Positions 47,651 through 56,175 are shown, numbered from the stretch's first letter. The stretch: 64,000 nt of DNA from Pseudomonas brassicacearum (GCF_003732265.1 NZ_MOBK01000008.1:1-64000), one strand, 5' to 3'. Notes: a model not told the origin generated them from the letters alone. Numbers and translations: made by a program.

Positions 47651-47740
47651 TGTAGGAGTGAGCCTGCTCGCGATAGCGGACTGTCATTCACCATTGATGT
47701 TGACTAACAGTCCGCTATCGCGGGCAGGCTCGCTCCCACA
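47651..47740. repeat. REPIN (GTAGGAGTGAGCCTGC subtype on the left)
   Basis: TGTAGGAGTGAGCCTGCTCG on the left. The right unit is the inverted TATCGCGGGCAGGCTCGCTC. The arms are diverged in several positions. Spacer about 30 bases. Confidence 0.9.
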
Positions 47741-47860
47741 GGGATCTCCATCAGCCTCACTGGCCCGTCCCTTGCATTTACCCCGCAAAGCCCTCCCGGC
47801 CGGCCTTCATGTTCGATGACGCCGGTGTCCGGGAGGATCCGCCAAGGGTGAATCCTGACT

Positions 47861-48256
47861 GTGCCTATCCTAGATCCCGACCTGACCTTCACCGTCATCC
47901 TGCTGGTCGCCTTTTCCATCGTGCTGGACGTCATCGGCCAGCTCTGTTTCAAGCTCGGCCTGGACCGTTTGCCGGAACTCGAAGGCGGTTTCCGGCTGAA
48001 TGCCTTCTGGGGCCAGGTGTTCAACGCGCCGCTGCTGTGGGCCGGGATCGGCGCCTACGCGCTGGAGTTTTTCGTCTGGCTTGAAGCCTTGTCCCGCGCC
48101 CCGCTGAGCCTGTTGTTTCCGGCCGGAGCGCTGGCTTATTGCGGCGTGGTGCTGGCGGGCAACGTGGTGCTGGGCGAAACCGTCAGCCGCCGACGCTGGT
48201 TGGCAACGCTGGTGATTACGGTGGGCGTGATGCTCGTGTGTGCCGGCCATGCTTGA
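47861..48256 (+). CDS. Half-size EamA/DMT-like membrane protein (first of a pair)
   Basis: A 131-aa protein with four predicted TM helices (FTVILLVAFSIVLDVIGQLCF, LLWAGIGAYALEFFVWL, PLSLLFPAGALAYCGVVLAG, WLATLVITVGVMLVCAG). It has the length and layout of half a drug/metabolite transporter, like small multidrug resistance proteins or ArnE/ArnF flippase subunits. The start is a GTG; no better in-frame ATG exists. It overlaps the next gene by eight bases. The substrate is unknown. Confidence 0.75.
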   Translation: MPILDPDLTFTVILLVAFSIVLDVIGQLCFKLGLDRLPELEGGFRLNAFWGQVFNAPLLWAGIGAYALEFFVWLEALSRAPLSLLFPAGALAYCGVVLAGNVVLGETVSRRRWLATLVITVGVMLVCAGHA

Positions 48257-48650
48257 GCCAAAACCGATGGATTGGCTGCACGGGCGGCTCGGTACCGTGG
48301 TGCTGTGGGTGCTGCTGATTGTTCTGGAAAGTGCCGGGCAGATCGCGACCAAGGTCGGCGGCGATCAGTTGGGGCAGATGACGTTCACCCTGCAATGGCT
48401 GCAAGCCGTAGTGGTCGACCCCGGCGTACTGAGTGCCGTGGGCTGCGGTATCGGTGCGTTTTTTGTGTGGATGTTGATCTTGCGGCGCAGCAGTTTGTCG
48501 CTGGCGTTTCCGTTGAGTTCATTGGTGTTTGTCGGGGTTTTGCTCGGGTCGTGGCTAGGGCTGGGGGAGCAGATCAGCGGACTGCACTGGGTGGGGGTGG
48601 CGGTGATTATTGGCGGGATTGCGTTGTTGGCTGAGGGCGAAGAAACCTAG
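48249..48650 (+). CDS. Half-size EamA/DMT-like membrane protein (second of a pair)
   Basis: A 133-aa protein with four TM helices (VVLWVLLIVLESAGQIATKV, VLSAVGCGIGAFFVWMLIL, LSLAFPLSSLVFVGVLLGSW, WVGVAVIIGGIALLAEG). It resembles the preceding protein in layout (ESAGQIATKVG versus LDVIGQLCFKLG; an FFVW segment in both; LSLLFP versus LSLAFP), so the two may be ancient duplicates forming a heterodimer. ATG 48249 overlaps the upstream stop; ATG 48267 is a possible alternative. Confidence 0.75.
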   Translation: MLEPKPMDWLHGRLGTVVLWVLLIVLESAGQIATKVGGDQLGQMTFTLQWLQAVVVDPGVLSAVGCGIGAFFVWMLILRRSSLSLAFPLSSLVFVGVLLGSWLGLGEQISGLHWVGVAVIIGGIALLAEGEET

Positions 48651-48667
48651 ATCTCCATCGAATTCGA

Positions 48668-48764
48668 AGACGCCTTCGCGAGCAAGCCCGCTCCCACATT
48701 TTGATCGCATTTATTCAGGAAAAACTCGGTCGAATGTGGGAGCGGGCTTGCTCGCGAAGGCGTC
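48668..48764. repeat. REP pair in outward (reversed) orientation
   Basis: The left unit ends with GCCCGCTCCCACAT and the right unit begins ATGTGGGAGCGGGC. The GTGGG heads therefore face each other at the centre rather than lying at the outer ends as in the other REPINs. Spacer about 33 bases. Confidence 0.85.
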
Positions 48765-48785
48765 AGTCAACTCAATACAAATCCT

Positions 48786-49538
48786 TCAGTTGAACTTGTA
48801 GGCAATGGCCGCCTGCACTTCGCCCTGATTGCTCTCCCCAACCTGTTTGACAAGGCTGCTATCCGCCGCCGAACCCGTCAGGTGAATCCAGCTCGCACTG
48901 GTCAGCAGCGACCAATGCGGTGCCAGTGGAAACTCAAAACTCTGGGTCAGCGCCACATTCTGCAAACCGCCCCCAGCGTTATAAGGCCGAATCCCGGAGG
49001 CCAACGACTCATCCCCATTCACACCAAAAAACGCCTGATTCTGCCGGGCATTGGCAAAGTGCGCCGTCACATTGGAACTGCCAATCACCCCGCCACCCAC
49101 GGGATAACCCACCTCCCCGCCGACCCGGCCCAACACCCCGCCACGCGCGCCTACCGCTTGTCCGACCGAGGCAAACACCCGCCAGAAATCGGCCGGCGCG
49201 TACTGCACAAACCCGCCCACTTCGCCCATGTCCGGCACGTCGTGCAAGCCTTGCAGCTCACCATTGGCAGTCCGTCCCGGCAGGTAATTCACGAACGGTC
49301 CGGCGCTGAAACCGTTGGCCTTCAGCGCGTTCCAGGTCAGGCCATCATCCGTGCCGAGGCTGACATCGCCCCAGTCCAGATCGAGGTACGGCACCGGTCG
49401 GACTTCGTAGCGACTGCCGCTCGGGTCGTGTGGCTGATAGCTCAGACCCGCCCCGGCCTCCCCGGCAATGCCAGCCGCTGACACACTGGCCGACAGGCAC
49501 ATCAGCGCGGCGAATAGAACAACAGTGATCCTCGACAT
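48786..49538 (-). CDS. MipA/OmpV family outer-membrane protein
   Basis: A 250-aa beta-barrel protein. Signal peptide MSRITVVLFAALMCLSASVSA. Alternating amphipathic strands follow, with YEVRPVPYLDLDWGDVSLGTDDG near 45 and a C-terminal EVQAAIAYKFN ending in an aromatic-plus-polar pair typical of barrel insertion signals. The ATG at 49538 has AGGA eight bases upstream; the longer frame to 49661 crosses the palindrome of the divergent operon. MipA relatives scaffold murein enzymes or respond to antibiotics; the role here is unknown. Confidence 0.85.
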   Translation of the reverse strand: MSRITVVLFAALMCLSASVSAAGIAGEAGAGLSYQPHDPSGSRYEVRPVPYLDLDWGDVSLGTDDGLTWNALKANGFSAGPFVNYLPGRTANGELQGLHDVPDMGEVGGFVQYAPADFWRVFASVGQAVGARGGVLGRVGGEVGYPVGGGVIGSSNVTAHFANARQNQAFFGVNGDESLASGIRPYNAGGGLQNVALTQSFEFPLAPHWSLLTSASWIHLTGSAADSSLVKQVGESNQGEVQAAIAYKFN

Positions 49539-49610
49539 GAGGCCATTCCTTGTACGGGACAGGCGCGCATCAATCCCCTTTTCACCTCCCCCGCGCAAGC
49601 ACTCATGTTG

Positions 49611-49628
49611 TTTGTAGCAACCTACAAA
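49611..49628. promoter_or_regulatory. Perfect palindrome, candidate enhancer for the sigma-54 operon
   Basis: TTTGTAG-CAAC-CTACAAA, a 7-bp perfect inverted repeat, followed by a third half-copy TTGTAG at 49631-49636. The centre lies about 73 bases upstream of the -24 element, suited to an enhancer-binding protein. The NtrC-like regulator at 54765 is the obvious candidate (inference). Confidence 0.65.
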
Positions 49629-49690
49629 AATTGTAGCTTCGCAGCACTCCAATCCCGCCAAAACCCCAGCCCTGCTGGGCCAAACCCGGT

Positions 49691-49706
49691 TGGCACAGTC
49701 CCTGCT
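49691..49706 (+). promoter_or_regulatory. Sigma-54 (-24/-12) promoter
   Basis: TGGCACAGTCCCTGCT. GG and GC are ten bases apart, and TGGCAC and TGC match the RpoN consensus. It lies about 50 bases before the HAD phosphatase ATG. Confidence 0.8.
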
Positions 49707-49757
49707 CTATCCCCTTGGCAAGCGCAGACAGCGCGCAACGCCCAATAGGTACTGCAG

Positions 49758-50456
49758 ATGATTGACTGGCATATCGTGTGTGATTTCGACGGGACCATCA
49801 CCCGCACCGACGTGATCGACAGCATCCTCCAACGCTTCGCCGCCCCGAGTTGGGAAGCGATCGAAAACGAGTGGCTGGCCGGCAATATCGGTTCCCGTGA
49901 ATGCCTCAGCCGCCAGCTCGCGCTGGTCAAGGCCACACCCAGTGAACTGCTCGGGTTCTTCGACTCCATCGAGATCGACCCGGACTTCCCCGACTTCGTC
50001 GACCACGCCATCGGCCTCGGCGCTTCGTTTGAAGTGGTCAGCGACGGCATCGAGCAAGGCATCGCCCGGATCCTGGCGCGCCACTATGTGAGCCTGTTGC
50101 CGATCCTCGCCAACCGCTTGCGACAGCTTGACCACGACAGCTGGCGCATCGACTTCCCGCATGCCAGCGACGCCTGCCGCGCCGCTTCCGGTAACTGCAA
50201 ATGCAAATCCACCCCCAGCACTAAACGCGTGCTGGTGATCGGCGATGGCCAGTCCGATATGTGCGTGGCCGCCACCGCCGATTTCGTATTCGCCAAGGAT
50301 CGCCTGGCCGAACACTGCGAGCGCAACGGCATCGCCCATGCGCGCTTCGACAGCTTCGCCGAACTCCCGGCCCTGCTGGCTCTGCTGCCAAACGCCAGCG
50401 CTGCCAACGCCACCACTTTCAACGTTGAAACACAGGAAATCTTCCACCATGTCTGA
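49758..50456 (+). CDS. MtnX-like HAD-IB phosphatase
   Basis: A 232-aa haloacid-dehalogenase-superfamily phosphatase. The nucleophile motif is CDFDGTITRTD at residues 8-18, the second motif SDG near 95, and the Mg-binding motif GDGQSDMCVA near 163. A short Cys-bearing insert (CRAASGNCKC) sits near 140-150. It is related to MtnX (methionine salvage) and phosphoserine-phosphatase-type enzymes. The methionine salvage genes are not here, and the substrate is probably a small phosphorylated metabolite. First gene of a sigma-54-type operon; it overlaps the aminotransferase gene by eight bases. Confidence 0.85.
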   Translation: MIDWHIVCDFDGTITRTDVIDSILQRFAAPSWEAIENEWLAGNIGSRECLSRQLALVKATPSELLGFFDSIEIDPDFPDFVDHAIGLGASFEVVSDGIEQGIARILARHYVSLLPILANRLRQLDHDSWRIDFPHASDACRAASGNCKCKSTPSTKRVLVIGDGQSDMCVAATADFVFAKDRLAEHCERNGIAHARFDSFAELPALLALLPNASAANATTFNVETQEIFHHV

Positions 50457-51843
50457 TAGTCGAATCGCCACCCCTGAAGACCAGATCCTCCTGGATAAAG
50501 AAGCCAAATACTGCTCCTACGGCGACACCGTTCACTACATCGACCCACCGCGTATTTTCAGCCGTTGCAAAGGCTCCTACGTCTGGGACACCGAAGACCA
50601 GGCCTACCTCGACCTGCAAATGTGGTACTCGGCCGTCAACTTCGGTTACGCCAACCCACGCCTGAACAACGCGCTGAAACAACAGATCGACACCCTGCCG
50701 CAGATCGCCAGCCAATACCTGCACAAAGGCAAGATCGAGCTCTCGGAAATGATCGCGGTCGACGCCAAGAAGAAGTTCGGCCTCGACGGTCGCGTGCACT
50801 TCAACGTCGGTGGTTCGCAGTCCATCGAGGACTCGCTGAAAGTCGTGCGCAACGCCACCAACGGCAAAAGCCTGATGTTCGCCTTCGAGGGCGGTTATCA
50901 CGGCCGGACGCTGGGCGCCTCGTCGATCACCTCCAGCTACCGCTATCGCCGCCGCTACGGCCACTTTGGCGAGCGCGCCAATTTCATCCCGTTCCCGTAC
51001 CACTTCCGTGGCCCGAAAGGCATGACCAAGGAAGAGTACGGCAGCCAGTGCGTGCAGCAATTCGCCCGTCTGTTCGAGACCGAATACAACGGCGTCTGGG
51101 ACCCGAAAGTCGGCCAGAGTGAATACGCCGCGTTCTACGTCGAGCCGATCCAGGGCACCGGCGGCTACGTGATTCCGCCGATGAACTTCTACAGCGAACT
51201 CAAGCATGTGCTGGATCAGCACGGCATCCTGATGGTGGTCGACGAAATCCAGATGGGTTTCTACCGCACCGGCAAGCTGTGGTCGATCGAACATTTCGAC
51301 GTCAAACCGGACGTCATCGTCTTCGGCAAAGCCTTGACCAACGGCCTCAATCCGCTGGGCGGCATCTGGGCCAAGGAAGAGTTGATCAACCCGAAAATCT
51401 TCCCGCCAGGTTCGACCCACTCGACCTTCGCCTCCAACCCGTTGGGCACGGCGGTGGGCCTGGAAATGTTCAAGATGACCAGCGAGTTCGACTACGGCGC
51501 CATGGTGATGAACAAGGGCAAATACTTCCTCGAAGGCCTGAAAGACTTGCAGAAACGCTACCCGATCATCGGCGACGTCGACGGTCTGGGCCTGGCCCTG
51601 CGCTGCGAAATCTGCGGCCCGGACGGCTTCACGCCGGACAAGGCGACCCTGGATTTCATGGTCGATGAAGGCATGAAGGGCGACATCGAAATCAACGGCA
51701 AACGCCTCGGCCTGATCCTCGATGTGGGCGGTTACTACAAAAACGTGATCACCCTCGCGCCTTCGCTGGAAATCAGCTACCAGGAAATCGACCTCGGCAT
51801 CGCCCTGCTCGACCGCTTGCTGCATCGAGCCATGAAACGATGA
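50449..51843 (+). CDS. Class III PLP-dependent aminotransferase
   Basis: A 464-aa fold-type I enzyme of the ornithine/GABA/diaminobutyrate aminotransferase group. The phosphate-binding region is GGSQSIEDSLKVVRNATNG near 121, EGGYHGRTLGASS near 145, the Asp-Glu motif LMVVDEIQMGFYRTGK near 263, and the Schiff-base Lys in VFGKALTNGLNPLGG near 292. AGGAAA precedes the ATG at 50449. The amino donor and acceptor cannot be read from sequence. It sits between a phosphatase and a hydrolase with overlapping ends (8 and 4 bases), so the three act in one pathway (inference). Confidence 0.88.
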   Translation: MSDSRIATPEDQILLDKEAKYCSYGDTVHYIDPPRIFSRCKGSYVWDTEDQAYLDLQMWYSAVNFGYANPRLNNALKQQIDTLPQIASQYLHKGKIELSEMIAVDAKKKFGLDGRVHFNVGGSQSIEDSLKVVRNATNGKSLMFAFEGGYHGRTLGASSITSSYRYRRRYGHFGERANFIPFPYHFRGPKGMTKEEYGSQCVQQFARLFETEYNGVWDPKVGQSEYAAFYVEPIQGTGGYVIPPMNFYSELKHVLDQHGILMVVDEIQMGFYRTGKLWSIEHFDVKPDVIVFGKALTNGLNPLGGIWAKEELINPKIFPPGSTHSTFASNPLGTAVGLEMFKMTSEFDYGAMVMNKGKYFLEGLKDLQKRYPIIGDVDGLGLALRCEICGPDGFTPDKATLDFMVDEGMKGDIEINGKRLGLILDVGGYYKNVITLAPSLEISYQEIDLGIALLDRLLHRAMKR

Positions 51844-52733
51844 ACGCGGTTTTTGAAGACGAAGTGCAGATCGACATGGGCGAAGGCAGCGCCGGTTTCG
51901 TTCTCGGCTCAGGGGAGGTCGCGGTGTTGTTGATCCACGGCCTCACCGGCACCCCGACCGAGTTGCGTCGGGTGGCCATGGGCCTGGCCAAGGCCGGGTG
52001 CACGGTGTATGTGCCAACCCTGGCCGGCCATTGCGGGAACAACGCCGACCTGCAAGCCACCGGTTGGCGCGACTGGTACGAAAGCGCGCGCAACACCTTC
52101 GTCGGTGTGCGACGCAAACATGAGCATGTGTTCGTCGGCGGTTTGTCCATGGGCGCGGTGTTGTCGATGTACCTGGCGGCCGAACATCCGGGGCAGATCG
52201 AAGGGTTGTTGCTGTATTCGACAACCCTGCGCTACGACGGCTGGAACATGCCCTGGGTGGCGAAATTGAGCAGCCTGGTGATGTCGCTTCCGTATGGTGT
52301 GCACCTGTGCCGCTTCAACGAAAAATCACCGTTCGGTATCAAGGACGAACGCCTGCGAGCCATCGTTGAACGGCAGATGAAGGCCGGTGAAAGCAGCAAT
52401 GCCGGGCTGCTGACCATGTCCGGGGTCAGCGTGCGTGAACTGCATCGGTTGGTGGCGGCGGTGAAAAAACGCATGCCGCAAATCACCACCCAGGCGCTGG
52501 TGCTGCACTCGAAGGAAGACGACATCACCAGCGCGTGGAATGCCGATTACGTGGAGCGAAAACTCGGTGGTCCGGTGGTGAAGGTGCTGCTCGACGATTG
52601 CTATCACATGATTACCGTGGACCTGCAATACCGCCGCGTGGTGGAGCTGAGCGCGGATTTCATCCAGCACCGTTTCATGCAACAGGGCTACACCCCGCAA
52701 CCCGTGCGCCAGGATTACCGCCAACTGGCCTGA
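51840..52733 (+). CDS. Alpha/beta hydrolase (carboxylesterase-like)
   Basis: A 297-aa serine hydrolase. Oxyanion region VLLIHGLTGTPTELRR near 29, nucleophile elbow VGGLSMGAVLS near 98-108, an acidic residue in LHSKEDDITS near 222, and catalytic His in DDCYHMITVD near 255. It resembles Est30/monoacylglycerol-lipase-type carboxylesterases. The start overlaps the aminotransferase stop (ATGA). It may hydrolyse an ester, lactone or amide made or consumed by the upstream enzymes. Last gene before the interleaved inverted repeats. Confidence 0.85.
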   Translation: MNAVFEDEVQIDMGEGSAGFVLGSGEVAVLLIHGLTGTPTELRRVAMGLAKAGCTVYVPTLAGHCGNNADLQATGWRDWYESARNTFVGVRRKHEHVFVGGLSMGAVLSMYLAAEHPGQIEGLLLYSTTLRYDGWNMPWVAKLSSLVMSLPYGVHLCRFNEKSPFGIKDERLRAIVERQMKAGESSNAGLLTMSGVSVRELHRLVAAVKKRMPQITTQALVLHSKEDDITSAWNADYVERKLGGPVVKVLLDDCYHMITVDLQYRRVVELSADFIQHRFMQQGYTPQPVRQDYRQLA

Positions 52734-52741
52734 ACACGCCC

Positions 52742-52927
52742 GGCCCCTGTAGCAGCTGGCGAAGCCTGCGTTCGGCTGCGAAGCGGTCGTGAAATCAGGC
52801 GCCTCGGTGTTTCAGGCAGACCGCGTTGCCTGGGTTTACGACTGCTGCGCAGCCGAACGCAGGCTTCGCCAGCTGCTACAGGGGCCAGTAAACCCTGACG
52901 ACTCGGTCTGCCTGATACACCGAGGCG
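52742..52927. repeat. Interleaved long inverted repeats (A-B-A'-B')
   Basis: Arm A (52742-52790) pairs with A' (52836-52886): the outer 39 bases, beginning GGCCCCTGTAGCAGCTGGCG, are perfectly complementary. Arm B (52800-52823, CGCCTCGGTGTTTCAGGCAG) pairs with B' (52904-52927) with one mismatch in 24. B lies inside the A loop and B' outside, so the two stems interlock. A smaller pair GGGTTTAC/GTAAACCC (52832-52839 and 52888-52895) brackets A'. The A unit resembles another Pseudomonas REP type (GTAGCAGCTGGCGAAGCCTGCG). Confidence 0.85.
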
Positions 52928-53002
52928 TCTTTTCCGGGGCGAAGTCGGCTACTGTATTGAAACGGTTTATCCAATCGGACCTGCTGCGATAAGCGAAACC
53001 CA

Positions 53003-54775
53003 ATGACCCAAGAATCACCCGTCACCGCCCGACCGTTCGCCCTCTCCGGCTGGAGCCTGCAACGCAAACTGGTGCTCGCCTTCTGGTTGGTCAGCGTGAT
53101 CCCGACCATGATCGCCGCTGAACTGGCGGCCACCACGCTGTCGCAGATTTTCGACAGCAACGTGCGCATCTGGCTGCAGGAATCGACCAAGATTGTCGAA
53201 GACGAAATCAGCGAGATCCTGCGGGACAATGCCCGGGCTGCGCAGTTGTTCCTGCGCTACACCCGCCCGCCTACGGATCGACTGTCGACCAGGCACGACA
53301 AACTCACCACCGACATTGCCGACTCCATGGGCATCGACGTGGTGGCGCTGGTGCGCAACAGCGATCACAAAGTGGTGTTCAGCACCGTTGCCGATGACAT
53401 CGTCCGACAAATCAGCATCGAGCCCAAAGCCGTGTTGCAGACCCTGCAAGTGGGCGGCGTGGCGACTGGCACGGTGGTCTCGACCTTCGAGACCGATCAG
53501 GACAATGTTGACTACAAACTGGTGGTCGCGACGTACCTCGACAGCAGTTTCCTCACCAGCGTGGCCGATGTGCATTCCCTTGATCTGCGCCTGTACCTGG
53601 CCAAGGCCGACGACTTCTCGGAGATCTTCTCCACCCAGCGCTTCGAAGATCACCCGGCGACCGTGCCGGAGAAGATCGAACAGATCCTGCGCACCACCAA
53701 GCAACCGATCGAACAATTCACCAACCGCTACAGCGGCATCTATCAGCCGATTCTCAATGAAAACGGCGAGCTGCAAGGCGTGATTTTCAGTGGCCTGCTG
53801 CGCCACACCAGCCTGGTCGGGCTGGTGAACCAGAGCAACCTGTTCATCCTGATTTTCCTGCTCAGCTCGGCGGCGTCCCTGGCCGTCGGCTGGCTGGTGT
53901 CGCAGCGACTGACCAAGCCGTTGCGCGGCCTGGCCAAAGGCGTACAAGCGGTGATTGCCGGCGATTACCGCCAACGCCTGGAAGTCACCGGCGGTGACGA
54001 ACTGGCGGAACTGAGCAGCACGTTCAACCACATGAGCGAACGCCTCGGCGAGTTGCAACACCTGGAATCGCAACTGCGCCGGCGCGACCGTCTGCATGCA
54101 CTGGGCGAAGTGGCGATGGGCCTGGCCCATGAAATCCGCAACCCGCTGGGCATCATCAAGACCGCCACGCAATTGTTGCACCGGCGCGCCGATTTGCCCG
54201 AGACCGACAAGCGTCACCTCGAATACGTGGTCAGCGAAGTCAGCCGCATCAACGACCTGATCACCGACTTCCTCGACTTCGCCAAACCCAGCGCACCGAT
54301 GCGCTCGACACAACTGGCGCGTCCGCTGATAGATGAACTGATCGGCTTCTGCGCGCCAGAACTGGCCAGCCACAACATCGAAGTGGTCATCGAGGACCGG
54401 GCGCCGGCCGCGACCCTGTATGCCGACGCGCGGCAACTCAAGCAGGCCGGGCTGAACCTGATCGTCAACGCCATCGACGCCATGCCCGAGGGCGGTCGCC
54501 TGACGGTCGGGATCAGCAGCGAACAGCACTACACCGTTATCCGCATCACAGACACCGGCCAAGGCATCGCCGCGGACATGCTCGAACGGATCTTCACGCC
54601 GTTCGTCACCACCAAGGCGTCCGGCACCGGGCTGGGTCTGGCCAAGGTCTTCTCGATCATGGAAAGTCACGACGGACGCATTGAATGCGTCAGTGAAAAA
54701 GAGGCCGGGGCGACCTTTACCTTGTACATTCCGGCCAACGGCGAACCGTTCGACAGGGGCAGTGATGACACATAA
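53003..54775 (+). CDS. NtrB-like sensor histidine kinase
   Basis: A 590-aa kinase. TM1 about 22-48, a ~225-residue periplasmic sensor domain (50-275), TM2 about 279-299, HAMP (300-350), and DHp with GEVAMGLAHEIRNPLG (His376). The HATPase has NAIDAMPEGG, DTGQGI and GTGLGLAKV. The sensor domain shows no named motif that I recognise. It overlaps the response-regulator gene by 11 bases. By location it should sense the signal that switches on the phosphatase-aminotransferase-hydrolase operon upstream (inference). The Shine-Dalgarno sequence before the ATG is weak. Confidence 0.88.
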   Translation: MTQESPVTARPFALSGWSLQRKLVLAFWLVSVIPTMIAAELAATTLSQIFDSNVRIWLQESTKIVEDEISEILRDNARAAQLFLRYTRPPTDRLSTRHDKLTTDIADSMGIDVVALVRNSDHKVVFSTVADDIVRQISIEPKAVLQTLQVGGVATGTVVSTFETDQDNVDYKLVVATYLDSSFLTSVADVHSLDLRLYLAKADDFSEIFSTQRFEDHPATVPEKIEQILRTTKQPIEQFTNRYSGIYQPILNENGELQGVIFSGLLRHTSLVGLVNQSNLFILIFLLSSAASLAVGWLVSQRLTKPLRGLAKGVQAVIAGDYRQRLEVTGGDELAELSSTFNHMSERLGELQHLESQLRRRDRLHALGEVAMGLAHEIRNPLGIIKTATQLLHRRADLPETDKRHLEYVVSEVSRINDLITDFLDFAKPSAPMRSTQLARPLIDELIGFCAPELASHNIEVVIEDRAPAATLYADARQLKQAGLNLIVNAIDAMPEGGRLTVGISSEQHYTVIRITDTGQGIAADMLERIFTPFVTTKASGTGLGLAKVFSIMESHDGRIECVSEKEAGATFTLYIPANGEPFDRGSDDT

Positions 54776-56153
54776 CGTACTGGTGGTCGACGACGAACCC
54801 AAGCTGTGCGACCTGCTGGCATCGGCGTTGAGTCAGAGCGGCATTCAGGTGTTCACCGCCGGCAATGGCCTGCACGCGCTCAAGGTGCTGGAGGCCGAGG
54901 ACATCGACCTGGTGATCAGCGACTGGCGCATGCCCGGCATGGACGGGCCGCAGTTGCTCGCGGAAATCAAAAGCCGTTATCCGCACTTGCCGGTGATCGT
55001 CATGACTGCCTACAGCACGGTGAAAAACGCCGTGCAGTCGATGCGCAACGGCGCCTTCGACTACATCGCCAAGCCATTCGATATCGACGAGCTGGACATC
55101 ACCGTCCACAAAGCCCTGCAGTTTCGCGACATCCTCAAAGACAACCAGCGCATGCGCGCCGAACTCGACGAACACCAGCAGATCGACAGCCTGATCGGCG
55201 ACAGCCCGAGCTTCCGCCGGGTGCTGCACGCCATCGACTCGGTGCGTGATAGCAACGCGACCATCCTGCTGACCGGCGAAAGCGGCACCGGCAAGGAAAT
55301 GGTCGCCCGCGCCATCCACAAACACGGCAATCGCGCGGACAAACCGTTCGTTGCGGTGAACTGCGCGGCGATCCCGGAAGGTCTGCTGGAAAGCGAAATG
55401 TTCGGCCACCGCAAAGGCGCGTTTACCGGCGCCGTGGCGGATCGGGTCGGGCGCTTCATGCAAGCGGACAAGGGCACGTTGTTTCTCGATGAGATCGGTG
55501 AAATGCCCTTGCCCTTGCAGGCGAAAATCCTGCGGGCGTTGCAGGAGCGAGTGATCGAACCGGTGGGCGATCCGCGCGAGCGCAAGGTGGATGTGCGGGT
55601 GATCGCGGCGACCAACAAAAACTTGCTGGACGCGGTGGCGAACAAGGAGTTTCGCGAAGACCTTTACTACCGCCTCAATGTGTTCCCGATCCCGTTGCCG
55701 GCGCTGCGCGAGCGGGTCGAAGACATCGCGCCACTGGCCCGGCATTTCGCCCATACGCTGGGGGCCACGGCGGGCAAACGCATCACCGGTTTCAGCGCCG
55801 AGGCGTTGCAGGCGATGACCCGTTATTCGTGGCCGGGGAATATTCGAGAACTGCAAAACTGCGTGGAGCGCGCAACCATCGTCGCGTCGACGGCGTTGAT
55901 TGAAGAGGATGATTTGCCGGCGTATCTGTTTGCGTCACGAACCGCTGACAGCGGTGTGGTGGTCGCGGAAGGCAGCGTGCCGGCGGACCTGGAAGCGGCG
56001 CTGGCCCAAGTGGAGAAATCCTACATTCTGGCGGCGTTGGCGCAGAGCAATGGCGTGCAGGCTGCGGCGGCGCAGTTGATCGGAATCTCCGAGCGCAGCT
56101 TTTGGTATCGGTTGAAAAAGCTTGGCATCCATGTCGACAAGATTGTGCGGTGA
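54765..56153 (+). CDS. NtrC-family sigma-54-dependent response regulator
   Basis: A 462-aa activator. The receiver has VDDEP at 8-12, Asp53 and Lys in YIAKPF. The AAA+ domain has Walker A GESGTGKE at 171-178, an intact GAFTGA loop at 218-223, Walker B GTLFLDEIGE, and arginine fingers in YYRLNVFPIPLP. A Fis-like helix-turn-helix ends the protein (QAAAAQLIGISERSFWYRLKKLG). The ATG at 54765 overlaps the kinase stop by 11 bases; a longer frame from 54681 lies in kinase coding. The probable target is the -24/-12 promoter at 49691 with the palindrome at 49611. Confidence 0.92.
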   Translation: MTHNVLVVDDEPKLCDLLASALSQSGIQVFTAGNGLHALKVLEAEDIDLVISDWRMPGMDGPQLLAEIKSRYPHLPVIVMTAYSTVKNAVQSMRNGAFDYIAKPFDIDELDITVHKALQFRDILKDNQRMRAELDEHQQIDSLIGDSPSFRRVLHAIDSVRDSNATILLTGESGTGKEMVARAIHKHGNRADKPFVAVNCAAIPEGLLESEMFGHRKGAFTGAVADRVGRFMQADKGTLFLDEIGEMPLPLQAKILRALQERVIEPVGDPRERKVDVRVIAATNKNLLDAVANKEFREDLYYRLNVFPIPLPALRERVEDIAPLARHFAHTLGATAGKRITGFSAEALQAMTRYSWPGNIRELQNCVERATIVASTALIEEDDLPAYLFASRTADSGVVVAEGSVPADLEAALAQVEKSYILAALAQSNGVQAAAAQLIGISERSFWYRLKKLGIHVDKIVR

Positions 56154-56175
56154 TCCCGGCAACGCCCGCCCCCCC

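Noticed and set aside
53015..54802. 595-codon minus-strand frame opposite the NtrB-like kinase
   Set aside because: Long antisense frames are usual in GC-rich genes. The plus strand has clear kinase motifs.
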